A stretch of 35,812 bases of DNA, taken from positions 1 to 35,812 of the forward strand of contig JALZVT010000174.1 in NCBI GenBank assembly GCA_023300545.1, written 5' to 3'. Below, piece after piece: positions 17,323 to 26,264 of the stretch (position 1 is its first letter; every line of letters begins with the position of its first letter). The stretch comes from Pseudomonadales bacterium (GTDB lineage: Bacteria > Pseudomonadota > Gammaproteobacteria > Pseudomonadales > Azotimanducaceae). The notes below the pieces were generated by a model, which was not told the origin of the DNA, did no database searches, and saw nothing but the letters and a program-made list of their open reading frames with translations. The position numbers and the translations under genes were made by a program.

Positions 17323-18348
17323 ATGTTAGCCGAGGACGATAGCACGCGGAGCAGACGGCTCATTGCGCACGCAACACTTGTGGTGCTACTAGCACTTGTT
17401 GGATGTAGCGAAAAACCTAAGGCTAACCCTATACTTAATCTCGGCTCGCCGACGACCATGTCTTTTGCCACAGGCAATCCGAGTGGCATCTACTACCCCT
17501 ACGGCGGTGGTTTGGCGTCTATCTGGTCGCGTACGCTTGACGGCGTCAACATGAAGGCTGAGGTGACCGGTGCGTCAATGATCAACGTTATTCAGGTCGC
17601 TCGAGGGGAAAGCGAGGTGGGTATTGCGATGGGGGACGTGGTTGCCAGCGCTTATCTAGGGGTAGGCCGATTCTCGGAACCTCTGCCGGTTCGCACACTG
17701 TTCGCAGCCTATCCAAATTATGTCCATCTGGTGGCGCTGGCGGACTCTGACATTAGCAGTGCGCAAGATCTGCGGGGCAAGCGAGTATCGATGGGGGCGC
17801 CTGGCTCGGGTACAGCGGTTGCTGCCGAGAATGTGTTGGCTGGGCTTGGTATCTCGCTGAGTGATGTGCAGGCTCAGTATTTGAATTTCTCCGGCACCGC
17901 TGATGGCCTGAAAGATGGTGTGCTTGATGCCGCCTTTGTTGTGGGTGGTCTAGGCATAGGCGTTGTTAAAGAGTTAGCGCTAACACGGGACGTTGTGCTT
18001 GTTGCTCTGACGCCAGAGGAGGCGAGCACTCTCAATGCGCAGTTCCCGGCGTATGTGCAGGAGCGCATTCCTGCTGGTGCTTATCGTGGCGTGACTGAAG
18101 ACGTGTTGACGCTGTCGATATGGAATCTAGTGGTGGTTAACGAAGGCATGGACGACGAGCTTGCCTGGCGGTTGGTTTGCAGTCTCTATCAGCAGCAACC
18201 GCAGTTACAGCAGATCGTTTCTGCGGCCAGTTTCAGTGTGCCGGCGAATGCTGCACGCATGAAAGCCGTGCCGTTGCACTCTGGGGCCCAGCGCTTTCTG
18301 GCTGATGCCAAGCTTCACGGCGTTGCCAATTTGAATTGCAATGACTGA
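17323..18348 (+). CDS. TAXI-family TRAP transporter solute-binding lipoprotein
   Basis: This is the extracytoplasmic solute receptor of a TAXI-type TRAP system. A lipoprotein signal peptide is clear: RSRR, a hydrophobic stretch, then the lipobox LVGC, with Cys about 27 residues from the chosen ATG. The mature part has the family markers 'FATGNPSGIYYPYGGGLA', 'VARGESEVGIAMGD', 'DLRGKRVSMGAPGSGTAVAAENVL' (in pieces) and 'DGLKDGVLDAAFVVGG'. Starts at ATG 17290, GTG 17317 and ATG 17323 are all in frame; GGGGAGA at 17304-17310 favours one of the last two. Its stop overlaps the permease start by 8 nt, so receptor and permease are made together. The ligand is unknown; TAXI systems take up carboxylates or amino acids such as glutamate. 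Confidence 0.92.
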   Translation: MLAEDDSTRSRRLIAHATLVVLLALVGCSEKPKANPILNLGSPTTMSFATGNPSGIYYPYGGGLASIWSRTLDGVNMKAEVTGASMINVIQVARGESEVGIAMGDVVASAYLGVGRFSEPLPVRTLFAAYPNYVHLVALADSDISSAQDLRGKRVSMGAPGSGTAVAAENVLAGLGISLSDVQAQYLNFSGTADGLKDGVLDAAFVVGGLGIGVVKELALTRDVVLVALTPEEASTLNAQFPAYVQERIPAGAYRGVTEDVLTLSIWNLVVVNEGMDDELAWRLVCSLYQQQPQLQQIVSAASFSVPANAARMKAVPLHSGAQRFLADAKLHGVANLNCND

Positions 18349-20236
18349 CATGGATTTGGCCAAGACACCAGCGGCTGGAAAAACCTCTTTACTCATTGTG
18401 GTTATGGCCGCGCTACTTAGCCTCTACCAGCTGTGGCAGCCCGTTGCGGGCTTTGTGCCTGCGGAATACCTTCCGCACTGGCTCGCAGTGCAGGGTGCAA
18501 CCTACTTTCGTCCGGCCCACCTCGGCTGGGTGCTGGTGCTTGGCTTTTTGGTGTATCCATTGAGCGCTTTGCGTTCGCTGCGGTTTATCGATTACCTCTT
18601 TGCTGCGATTGCTGCTTGGGCCACCTTTGTTGTTCTCAACTTCGACTATCGTGGTATCGATCATCTCTTAAACGGATTGTCGACCGTGCATTATGCGGCA
18701 GGCTTGACGTTGATCGCGCTGACGCTTGAGCTGTCTCGCCGTGCTATTGGGCCGGTGATGATGATCATTGGCCTGGTGTTTCTCGCATATGCCGCGTTCG
18801 GGAATCTGCTGCCTGATGCATTGGCTACCCGCGGATTTTCGTTTGAGCGCATTGTGCGCTTTCAGGTATTCACCGGTGCAGGGCTATTTGGCTCGCCACT
18901 GGGTATCGCTGCCGGCGCGGTGTTTATGTTTGTGTTGTTTGGCGCGTTTCTGGAGTCTACCGGCGCGGGGAAATTTTTTATTGACCTAGCGTTCGCGGCG
19001 GCAGGGAAATATCGCGGTGGTCCGGCGAAAGCGAGCGTATTGGCCTCTGCTGCGATGGGGTCTATATCGGGTTCGGCGATTGCCAACACGGTAACCACAG
19101 GTTCGTTGACCATTCCTATGATGAAAGAGCTTGGCTATTCGCCCGAAGAGTCGGCGGGGATTGAAGCCGCTGCCTCAACAGGCGGCCAGATCATGCCGCC
19201 GGTTATGGGCGCGGGTGCGTTTGTGATGGCGGAGTTTACCCGCACGAGTTACAGCGACATTGTTTGGATGTCGTTGCTCCCAGCCCTGCTGTACTTTTTT
19301 TCTACATTGCTCTACGTACACTTGATTGCCGCAAAGCGCGGCATGCAAGGAATGAGCGAGCGGGCGAGTGCGCTTTCGGTTATGGCTCATGGCGCTCACT
19401 TTTTGTTGCCACTTATTTTCATCACTTCACTGTTGTTGATGAGTTACTCGCCAGTTTTGGTTGGGGCGAGTGGGTGTCTCGCTATTGTGGTTGCTGCACT
19501 GTTACGCGCGCACACACGAATTGGCTATAAACAGATTGTGACCGCGCTGCAACGCGGTGCGCTGATGGCTGTGCCTATTTCATGCGCTTGTGCCGTTGCT
19601 GGCATTGTTGTCGGGGTGATTGGACAAACCGGGTTGGGTCTGCAGTTCACGGAGTTTGTGTTGTCGCTTGCAGACGGCAGACTGTGGTTAGCCTTTGTCC
19701 TTATTGCCGTAGCAGCATTGATTCTGGGTATGGGGTTGCCGGTAACGGCGGCCTATATTGTGTTGTCAGTGATGGCAGCGCCTGCTTTGCAGGAGATGGG
19801 TATGGCATTGGTTGCTGCGCACATGGTGATATTTTGGCTGTCACAAACCTCAAATGTCACACCGCCCATTGCGCTGGCTGCATTTGCCGGCGCTGGCATC
19901 GCGAGTGCACGACCAATGGCGTCAGCATTTGAGGCGGTCAAGCTCGCCAAAGGTCTGTTTATTGTGCCGCTAATGATGGTGTATTCGCCTCTGCTGCTAA
20001 CCGCAGACAACGGCTGGGGCGGGGCGCTGGAGGGCGCATTCTGGTGTGCCTTGCTTATTGTCGCGTTGGCGATTGCGATTGAAGGATTTGCCTTTCATCG
20101 ACTACAGAGTTGGCAACGCTGGGTTGGCTTTGTTGCCGCTGGGCTGTTGGTTTATCCATCGTTGGTTAGTCGCTGTGTCGGTGGGGTGATTCTTGTTGGG
20201 GTTTTGCTTATTAATCGACGGAGCGCGAACGCCTAG
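18341..20236 (+). CDS. TRAP transporter fused 4TM/12TM permease (TAXI type)
   Basis: This 631-aa inner-membrane protein joins the small DctQ-like (about residues 1-140) and large DctM-like (about 140-600) membrane subunits, the arrangement usual for TAXI systems. DctM traits seen: 'GAFLESTGAGKFFIDLAFAAAGKYRGGPAKASVLASAAMGSISGSAIANTVTTGS' read in parts, the 'GGQIMPPVMGAGAFVMAEF' loop, and the second inverted-repeat half with 'LGMGLPVTAAYIVLSVMAAP' and 'SQTSNVTPPIALAAFAGAGIA'. It uses ion gradients rather than ATP to import the ligand delivered by the upstream lipoprotein. Start ATG 18341 overlaps the upstream stop by 8 nt. A second in-frame ATG lies 3 codons later. Confidence 0.94.
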   Translation: MTDMDLAKTPAAGKTSLLIVVMAALLSLYQLWQPVAGFVPAEYLPHWLAVQGATYFRPAHLGWVLVLGFLVYPLSALRSLRFIDYLFAAIAAWATFVVLNFDYRGIDHLLNGLSTVHYAAGLTLIALTLELSRRAIGPVMMIIGLVFLAYAAFGNLLPDALATRGFSFERIVRFQVFTGAGLFGSPLGIAAGAVFMFVLFGAFLESTGAGKFFIDLAFAAAGKYRGGPAKASVLASAAMGSISGSAIANTVTTGSLTIPMMKELGYSPEESAGIEAAASTGGQIMPPVMGAGAFVMAEFTRTSYSDIVWMSLLPALLYFFSTLLYVHLIAAKRGMQGMSERASALSVMAHGAHFLLPLIFITSLLLMSYSPVLVGASGCLAIVVAALLRAHTRIGYKQIVTALQRGALMAVPISCACAVAGIVVGVIGQTGLGLQFTEFVLSLADGRLWLAFVLIAVAALILGMGLPVTAAYIVLSVMAAPALQEMGMALVAAHMVIFWLSQTSNVTPPIALAAFAGAGIASARPMASAFEAVKLAKGLFIVPLMMVYSPLLLTADNGWGGALEGAFWCALLIVALAIAIEGFAFHRLQSWQRWVGFVAAGLLVYPSLVSRCVGGVILVGVLLINRRSANA

Positions 20237-20331
20237 TTCGATAACTGCTTTGGAACTGCACATTTCTTGCGGCAGTACTCCACAATCAACAGGCACAGTA
20301 GCCCCACTTTCAAGTGAACAGGAGCCCACTG

Positions 20332-20625
20332 ATGTTGTCTGCCAAAGTCATTCGCCAGCTTTCTCTCGCAAGTCTTACAACTCTGGTCATTGTTACCGGC
20401 GGAGTGAGTGCACAACCACCCACCCAAGATGGTGAGGAGCGTGGTCAGCGACGGGGTCCGCCGCCGAAAGCCCCCGCGGAGGCACTAGAAGCCTGTTCCG
20501 ATCTGTCAGAGGGCGCGAACTGTGGCTTTAGCGGTCGACGCGGCGACGTGAATGGCACCTGTATAGTGCCTCGCAACGAAGACTCGGTGTTGGCCTGCGC
20601 GCCTGCAGATCATGAGCGAAACTAG
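20332..20625 (+). CDS. Small secreted protein with a Cys-rich C-terminal motif
   Basis: A 97-aa precursor. The start is set at ATG 20332 because CAGGAG ends 7 nt upstream; an upstream in-frame ATG (20314) lacks an SD. Residues 1-26 form a signal peptide (basic start, LSLASLTTLVIVT core, cleavage after VSA). A charged, Pro/Arg-rich segment follows, then 'ACSDLSEGANCGFSGRRGD' and 'GTCIVP...LACAP', with four Cys that probably form two disulphides in the periplasm. The C-x(SEG)-x-C pattern recurs in small unnamed proteobacterial proteins. No function is known to me. Its stop abuts that of ppc, which is convergent with no spacer. Confidence 0.75.
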   Translation: MLSAKVIRQLSLASLTTLVIVTGGVSAQPPTQDGEERGQRRGPPPKAPAEALEACSDLSEGANCGFSGRRGDVNGTCIVPRNEDSVLACAPADHERN

Positions 20626-23253
20626 CTAACCCGTATTACGCAACCCGCTGGAAATTCCAGCCATGGTCACACGTAGCGCTCGAGCGACGTCAGATTCAGG
20701 GTTTTCGTCCTTGCGGTAACGGGCCAATAACTCGGCCTGCAGAAGATGAAGTGGGTCGAGATAGGTGTTACGCACAGCCAACGACTCTGCAAGCGGTTGA
20801 TCGCCGCTTAGCAATTCGGCGTTCTGGCGTAGCGCCAGCACTGTTTGCTTAAGTCTTGCCAATCGCGCGCAGAGTTGCTCAACAGCCTCGTTCGATGCGT
20901 CGCCCAGCAGTTTGATTGCGTAGTGCCGGGTTAGGCTGGGTTCGCACTTTGCCAACACCATTTCCAGCATGTCGATTTGCATACGAAAGAACGGCCAGCG
21001 TAACATCTCGTTTAGTTGTTTGAGCTGTTGTGGGGCGAGTGTTTTGTTGGTGCCGGCGGCCAGCGCTTGTTCGGTGCCGAGCCATGCAGGCAACATGAGT
21101 CGAATCTGTGTCCAGGCAAACACCCACGGAATAGCCCTCAGACTGGCAACGTCGTCGGTGGCGGCGCGGCGTGCAGGGCGACTACCCAGAGCCAGAATGC
21201 CGAGTTCGCGTTCTGGAGTCAGTGAGCGAAACAACCCCAGAAACCCTGGATCATCCCTAACGGTGGCTCGGTAGGCCGCCAGTGAGTTGGCTGACATTTG
21301 GGTCATGGCTTGGCGCCAATCTGCTTCCGGTGCAATGGGCGGGTTGAGCGTTGATTCGAGAGTAGCGCTGACGTACCCCGTCAGGCTCTCGCGAGCCAGT
21401 GCCGGTGTACCCAGCTTCCAGCGAATCATTTCGCCTTGTTCGGTGACTCGCAGCCGACCGTTGATTGACCCCGGTGGTTGTGAGCGAACCGCGGCCTGTG
21501 CCGGACCGCCACCGCGACCAACGGCACCGCCGCGACCGTGAAACAGTGTGAGGTCTACGCTGTGACGATTGGCAACGTCTACCAGCTTTTCTTGCGCCTC
21601 ATACTGGGCCCATGCGGCAGCAAACTGACCGGCGTCTTTGGCAGAATCCGAATAGCCGATCATGACCTGCTGATTGGCGTTGCAGTAGTTTTGGTACCAT
21701 GCGTTACTTAACAATGCGTCGAGTGTGTCGGGTGCACGTTCCAGGTCATCGAGCGTTTCGAACAGGGGTACAATCGGTAAATCATGTTCGAGCCCAGCGT
21801 CTTTGAGCAGCAGTATTACCGCCAACACATCACTGGGGTTGCCGGCCATTGAGATGACATATTGTGCAATGCCCGCGGCGTTCAGGCGGGCAATCAATGC
21901 ACAGGTATCCAGGACTTCCCGCACTTGCGCACTTGCGGGCCAACGTTCTGGAAACAGTGGACGTTTACTCTCTAACTCTTTCTGTAGAAAGGCGCAGCGA
22001 TCACTTTCGCTCCAGTCGTTGTAGCCACCGCTCTCGGCGTTGTTGTTTAGGTAGCGAGTCAGTTCATCAAAGGCATCAGCGTGTCGATCTGAGCTTTGGC
22101 GAATATCTAGGCGAGTCAATGTGCTGCCAAAGGCGGCGGCTCGGCGTACCGAGTCGAGTAGCGGTCCCTGAGCGATTGCTTCCATGCCGCATTCTTGCAA
22201 CGAAACGTATAGCGTATGGAGCAGATCAAACAGCTCTGTCGATTGCCAAAACACCTGCGCCTGTGAGGCTTCATCACTTGCGCGAATTCCGCCATCGGGT
22301 TTTGCAGCCCGGGCTTCAGCCCAGTCGCGGGTATGCTGCATTTTTTCTTTTATGGTTTTAACTACGGCGCGATAAGGCTCGCTTGCGCCTGCGGCGAGTG
22401 TCTTCACCTGATCGTTGCAGTGGGTCATGGACAGTGACGCCTGCAAGGCATCCAGGTCCCGCAGAAACAGGTCAGCAGCCATCCAGCGGCCGAGCATCAA
22501 TACTTCTTCGGTGATTTTGGCGGTGACGTTTGGATTGCCATCCCGGTCTCCGCCCATCCATGTGGCGATGCGTAGAGGGGTGTCCTGCAGTGGTACCGGA
22601 GGCAGGCTGTGTTCGGCGAGTGCACTATCTAGTTCCCGAACAGCAGCCGGCAGTGCCTGCCAGAGTGAACTCTCAATAACGGCGTAACCCCACTTCGCTT
22701 CGTCTTGTGGTGTAGGCCGGGTCTGGCGAATCTCGTCGCTGTACCAGCTTTCTGCGACCAGGCGTTGCAAGGTGTGTTGTTCGCCTGGTTCATCTTTCTG
22801 GTGCAGGCTGTCTTCTATCGCGTCGTACTTTTGAATCATTGTACGCCGCAACACTTCGGTGGGATGGGCCGTGAGAACGAGCTCGATGGATAGCGCGGCT
22901 ACGGCCTCACTCAACGCGTTGTTCTTCGGCAAGCTTAGCGCTGGGGGTGGGTTGCGTGCGGCGTGTGCCTGTTCAGCGATGTTTGAAAGGTTCAGAAACT
23001 GGTTGAACGCACGGGCGATGGTGACGAGTTGTTGATCGCTTTTATCCGCCAGAAACGCGCTCAGGGCGCTCCAGTCAGATTGGTCGGTCGTCGCTTGGGC
23101 GCGGGCCTGTTTTGCCAGCGCCCGCACCTGTTCAATGGCGGCAAGAGCATCAGAGCCTTGATCCTGGGCAATTACTTCGCCAAGCAGTTTGCCCAGATGG
23201 CGCACATCATCCCGGAGGTCGGCATCGATGTGATCAAAATCGGGTCGGCTCAT
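20626..23253 (-). CDS. ppc: Phosphoenolpyruvate carboxylase
   Basis: This cytoplasmic enzyme carboxylates phosphoenolpyruvate with bicarbonate to oxaloacetate, refilling the TCA cycle. It is 875 aa, near the 883 of E. coli. The catalytic-His motif 'TAHPTEVLRRT' is at 128-138, the second active-site motif 'FHGRGGAVGRGGGP' is near 571-584, 'MIGYSDSAKDAG' lies a little before it, and the allosteric/structural 'IPWVFAWTQIRLMLP' segment is near 710. The C-terminus ends RNTG, as in functional enzymes, where the final Gly is conserved. All key residues are present. It begins at ATG 23253 and stands alone on the minus strand. Confidence 0.98.
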   Translation of the reverse strand: MSRPDFDHIDADLRDDVRHLGKLLGEVIAQDQGSDALAAIEQVRALAKQARAQATTDQSDWSALSAFLADKSDQQLVTIARAFNQFLNLSNIAEQAHAARNPPPALSLPKNNALSEAVAALSIELVLTAHPTEVLRRTMIQKYDAIEDSLHQKDEPGEQHTLQRLVAESWYSDEIRQTRPTPQDEAKWGYAVIESSLWQALPAAVRELDSALAEHSLPPVPLQDTPLRIATWMGGDRDGNPNVTAKITEEVLMLGRWMAADLFLRDLDALQASLSMTHCNDQVKTLAAGASEPYRAVVKTIKEKMQHTRDWAEARAAKPDGGIRASDEASQAQVFWQSTELFDLLHTLYVSLQECGMEAIAQGPLLDSVRRAAAFGSTLTRLDIRQSSDRHADAFDELTRYLNNNAESGGYNDWSESDRCAFLQKELESKRPLFPERWPASAQVREVLDTCALIARLNAAGIAQYVISMAGNPSDVLAVILLLKDAGLEHDLPIVPLFETLDDLERAPDTLDALLSNAWYQNYCNANQQVMIGYSDSAKDAGQFAAAWAQYEAQEKLVDVANRHSVDLTLFHGRGGAVGRGGGPAQAAVRSQPPGSINGRLRVTEQGEMIRWKLGTPALARESLTGYVSATLESTLNPPIAPEADWRQAMTQMSANSLAAYRATVRDDPGFLGLFRSLTPERELGILALGSRPARRAATDDVASLRAIPWVFAWTQIRLMLPAWLGTEQALAAGTNKTLAPQQLKQLNEMLRWPFFRMQIDMLEMVLAKCEPSLTRHYAIKLLGDASNEAVEQLCARLARLKQTVLALRQNAELLSGDQPLAESLAVRNTYLDPLHLLQAELLARYRKDENPESDVARALRVTMAGISSGLRNTG

Positions 23254-23328
23254 AACAACGTCCCTGCGGCTACAGTTGAAAGCGTTAGCATACTATCAAC
23301 GTGTCACCAGCCCTCAATTGTTCTTCGC

Positions 23329-24360
23329 CTACAGCGCCAATTGCCAACCCAGGGTCAGTGACCAGTCGGTTTCCAGCTGCGGACCGTCGAGGTCCTGTGC
23401 AATGGGCACACTGGCTTCCAGCGCCAGTCGATGACGAGCCCCAGGAAACAAAAAGTTAGCGCCGAGACCGACGTCCACACGTTGCACGCCCTGACGATCG
23501 GGGTCCGCCGTTTGCACGGGGCCACTAATGGCGGAGTCTATGCCGTCTATATTGCCCCGATCAAAATAGCCGACTCTGCCGGATAGGCTCAGTGATGGAT
23601 GAGCAAGGTAGCTGATCCAGCCTTGCATTCTGTGTTCGTCGCCCAGCGTATAGTTCTCATCGTTCTCGCCGAATCGAAACAGGCTTCGCCATTGGGCTCC
23701 CCAGCCCCATGAGCCGTTATCACCACTGTAGGTGAGACCGGCGATGAGGTCGTATGTGCCCGAGCCCAATTGCATGGGGTAGGGCAGACGCAGCGTTGGG
23801 CGAGTATTCATGGGCGTTAGAATGTCGTCGGTCTGCTCGATGTCTCCCGTGGGTAAAGACACGCCTAGTGTTGCGTGTAGTCGCTCACCAGGGAGGCGAA
23901 TCAGCGCTGAGAGGCTGGTGTCGCCAATGCCGTCTGTTTTGGTGGTGAAGGTACCCAGTTGGGTGGTGCCGGCGGCGCCCATAAACGTTATGTGGTCCAT
24001 TTCTTTGGTGATGTAGCTGCTCATGGCCATGAGCGTGATCGAGTCGCTAGGGGCGTACATGGCGCCGACCATGTGCATGTCCACAGTCATGTCGACGGGC
24101 ACGATTCTCAAGGTTGGGGGGGCGGCGAAGCGGTTGGCTACTGTGCTCACCGTTTCTTCGGGTGAGATTGCTGAGGTGCCGTCACGGCTGCCTTGCATCG
24201 ACATGTGCATATAGCGATACGAGAACATCAGCTCACCTTTTTTGTGGGTGTGTTCCCCCATGACACTGATCGGGGCATGGGAATCGGGTCTAGTGTCGGC
24301 ATTGGCAGAAAGCGCGCAGGCGGCAAAAGCCACCGCACAGGCGGTAGTCAGTGTGTTCAT
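23329..24360 (-). CDS. Outer-membrane protein of the heavy-metal/copper-associated 'transporter' family
   Basis: A 343-aa precursor. The start is placed at ATG 24360 (the frame is open further upstream), since GGAG lies 8 nt before it and residues 1-21 form a signal peptide cleaved after ANA. The mature start 'MGEHTHKKGELMFSYRYMHM' is the hallmark of an unnamed outer-membrane family often found with copper or heavy-metal genes. Many alternating hydrophobic strands, Met and His residues (MHMSM, TVDMHMVGAMY) and the final 'LTLGWQLAL' suit a beta-barrel with metal-binding loops; the barrel and metal roles are inferred. It lies 40 bp downstream of a DUF2946-like gene, and a hairpin between them hides its ribosome binding site. 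Confidence 0.82.
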   Translation of the reverse strand: MNTLTTACAVAFAACALSANADTRPDSHAPISVMGEHTHKKGELMFSYRYMHMSMQGSRDGTSAISPEETVSTVANRFAAPPTLRIVPVDMTVDMHMVGAMYAPSDSITLMAMSSYITKEMDHITFMGAAGTTQLGTFTTKTDGIGDTSLSALIRLPGERLHATLGVSLPTGDIEQTDDILTPMNTRPTLRLPYPMQLGSGTYDLIAGLTYSGDNGSWGWGAQWRSLFRFGENDENYTLGDEHRMQGWISYLAHPSLSLSGRVGYFDRGNIDGIDSAISGPVQTADPDRQGVQRVDVGLGANFLFPGARHRLALEASVPIAQDLDGPQLETDWSLTLGWQLAL

Positions 24361-24366
24361 GATGAA

Positions 24367-24411
24367 CTCCAGATTTGATTGGTTTATTGGTGGTGCTAAA
24401 TCAAACTGGAG
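24367..24411 (-). promoter_or_regulatory. mRNA hairpin sequestering the RBS of the metal-associated OMP gene
   Basis: On the minus-strand transcript CUCCAG-UUUGAUU pairs with AAUCAAA-(U)-CUGGAG: 13 bp with a single bulged U and an 18-nt loop. The 3' arm contains the GGAG Shine-Dalgarno of the OMP gene (ATG 24360). The 5' arm contains the UGA stop (24401-24403) of the DUF2946-like gene. A ribosome ending on the first gene would melt the stem, so translational coupling or another conditional switch is inferred. Confidence 0.6.
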
Positions 24412-24787
24412 ACGGTGGTGCGCGAGGGTGGTAGCGGCGCAAGACATTGGTCGGAACCAACCAAACTGTGGATGGAGTAGAAAAACTAAGCTGTTTAAAG
24501 GTCGCAGCGACATCAAGTGTCAGGCCCGTCAGCGCCTCACCAGTTAGACCGCCGCCGAGCTCACATTGGGTAAAGGCATTGCCAGTCTCTGTGTGATGGT
24601 GTGCGTGTTCGTTGCCAAACAGTGCGCCCATAACCTGAGCGGACATGCCCTCAGGGCAGAGTTGCAGATACCAGCCGTCGCCAATGTTGGTTGGCATGTA
24701 GCCGGCAGGCACAGCGACCCGCAACAGAATTGCTGCAGTGAAAAGTGCGCTGAGAAAAGCGCGGGATGATGAGTGCAGCCTGTTCAC
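24401..24787 (-). CDS. DUF2946-like small exported/membrane protein
   Basis: This 128-aa protein has one N-terminal hydrophobic segment (about 10-30, then 'PAGYMP'), a 'LQLCPEG' Cys motif, a His cluster HAHHH (61-65) and a second Cys at 75. The pattern of an N-terminal helix followed by P-x-GYMP, a Cys and a His-rich loop is that of DUF2946, a family usually found among copper-responsive genes. Metal binding in the periplasm is inferred from the His and Cys residues. The GTG start at 24787 has no clear SD and is the least certain point. It probably forms an operon with the outer-membrane gene 40 bp downstream. Confidence 0.72.
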   Translation of the reverse strand: MNRLHSSSRAFLSALFTAAILLRVAVPAGYMPTNIGDGWYLQLCPEGMSAQVMGALFGNEHAHHHTETGNAFTQCELGGGLTGEALTGLTLDVAATFKQLSFSTPSTVWLVPTNVLRRYHPRAPPSPV

Positions 24788-24871
24788 CGCGCTATTTTAA
24801 GAGTGCAATCAGGTAACTTTCAATTGTTGTGGCAACAGTTAGGCTGCGATGTCAGGCCAATCTAACTGGCG

Positions 24872-26194
24872 TTAACGACGTCCAGGAAAATACCGCAGTC
24901 CAACAAGCACCGCGGTGTGCTTTAGGTTGCCTTTGAAGCGGGAGCCATCCGGTCGAGGTAGGTCGATGTCTGTTGACACCAGATAGCGATAATCAGCGCT
25001 GAATTTCAAGGCCTTTGTCAGCGCTACGTCGACACCTGCTTTTATCTGGACGACGCCGGTATTCTCTGTGCCGTCGACAAACTCCTCTGTACGTTCTTCA
25101 CGACAAACAAAATTGCTGCAAAACCCGAAGCCCTCGACGTCAAATTTTGCTCTTAGCAGGCCAGCACTAAGACCAACAAATGGTCGAATCAAGGCGTTGG
25201 ATCGAAATCGATAGCTCACGCCAGCCATTAATGTGGTGGTCTGCATGTCGCCGCTGGCCGCGTCTTCGCCGATGTCAGGGCCCAGCTCGACAACCTCAAC
25301 ATCATTGTTGCGATAGCCCGCTTCTAGCTCTACTCGCCAGTGTTGCCAGTCGTAGCCGAGCCCTGCAATTGCGACCGGCCCTGGGTCGAATGCATCAATG
25401 GTTGGGAAATTTTCACGTCCTAGATCTTCTGCGAACCCTCCGCCAATCTGTCCCGTTATGAAGAATCCGTTTGTCGTGTTGCTGGTTGGTTGTGCGTTGT
25501 GAGTGCGCTTGCGCGTGGGGTGATAGCGCAGGTGCAGCCAGACAGACTGCACGCCGTGGTCGAACCTAAGGTCAGACCCGTCAATCTCTTCGAGGCTAAC
25601 ATCGGGCACATGCAGATATCGGTAGTCGGCGGCGAGGTCGAAATGCTGGGTTACGGGTACGGTGAACCCGGCAAAAATCTGCGCTGCAAAGCGTGTGTCA
25701 CTGTCATTGATCACTTCGCGACGCGGTCGTTGTACAAAAAGACCATCGACCGGCATATCGGCAAAACCTAGCTCAACTTTACTGGCGCCCACGCCGACGC
25801 CGAGGTAGGGCTGAAACGCATCGCCAATCTGAAAGTCACGCACGGCGTTCAGCATGAGACTGTTTGCCGAAATCAGATCGGTGCGGTCAGGGTCGAGTTC
25901 TAGCTCGGGGGTTCTACCAAACAAAATCTCCGGTGCATTCTCGTGCACGGAGTACTCAATTTCTGCCCGCCAGCTAGTGTTGAGTCGCTTGCCCACTGCG
26001 CCGGTGAACTGGAACACACCACGATCGAAGTCGATGCGTGCGTCGGATGAATCGAGATCAACGCTGTTTGCATAATCCCAACCGATGCCGCCGCTCAGAT
26101 ACCAGTCGTCGAGTGCATCTGCGTGTCCTGTGGTGCTCAGCAGGCTGATTGTTAGTACCGCCGAGGCAGTGAAGCAGTCGCGAACGCGTGTCAT
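24872..26194 (-). CDS. Outer-membrane protein with two tandem 8-strand-type barrel domains
   Basis: A 440-aa precursor with start at ATG 26194; a TTG four codons earlier has no better SD. Residues 1-26 form a signal peptide (core SAVLTISLLSTT, cleavage near HADA). The mature part falls into two similar halves of about 200 residues, each an Omp_b-brl/OmpA-N-like barrel: 'DWYLSGGIGWDYANS' opens the first and 'GFFITGQIGGGFAED' the second; 'QPYLGVGVGASKVE' matches 'RPFVGLSAGLLRAK'; 'FDLAADYRYLHVPDV' matches 'LKFSADYRYLVSTDI'; and 'VWLHLRYHP' matches 'VLVGLRYFP'. This points to an internal duplication. Each half would form its own barrel. A 17-residue Asn/Thr-rich linker (about 221-237) joins them. 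Function is unknown. Confidence 0.85.
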   Translation of the reverse strand: MTRVRDCFTASAVLTISLLSTTGHADALDDWYLSGGIGWDYANSVDLDSSDARIDFDRGVFQFTGAVGKRLNTSWRAEIEYSVHENAPEILFGRTPELELDPDRTDLISANSLMLNAVRDFQIGDAFQPYLGVGVGASKVELGFADMPVDGLFVQRPRREVINDSDTRFAAQIFAGFTVPVTQHFDLAADYRYLHVPDVSLEEIDGSDLRFDHGVQSVWLHLRYHPTRKRTHNAQPTSNTTNGFFITGQIGGGFAEDLGRENFPTIDAFDPGPVAIAGLGYDWQHWRVELEAGYRNNDVEVVELGPDIGEDAASGDMQTTTLMAGVSYRFRSNALIRPFVGLSAGLLRAKFDVEGFGFCSNFVCREERTEEFVDGTENTGVVQIKAGVDVALTKALKFSADYRYLVSTDIDLPRPDGSRFKGNLKHTAVLVGLRYFPGRR

Positions 26195-26264
26195 AGCGGG
26201 GTCCAAGTGTCATTTGAGGCGAGCGCGCTAACCTTAACGGCCTGTCTGTGAACGGCAAGCAGTT

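Noticed and set aside
24831-24871. Short ttgttg/caaca inverted repeat after the tandem-barrel gene considered as its terminator.
   Set aside because: The stem is only about 5 bp and lacks a T-run; too weak to call.
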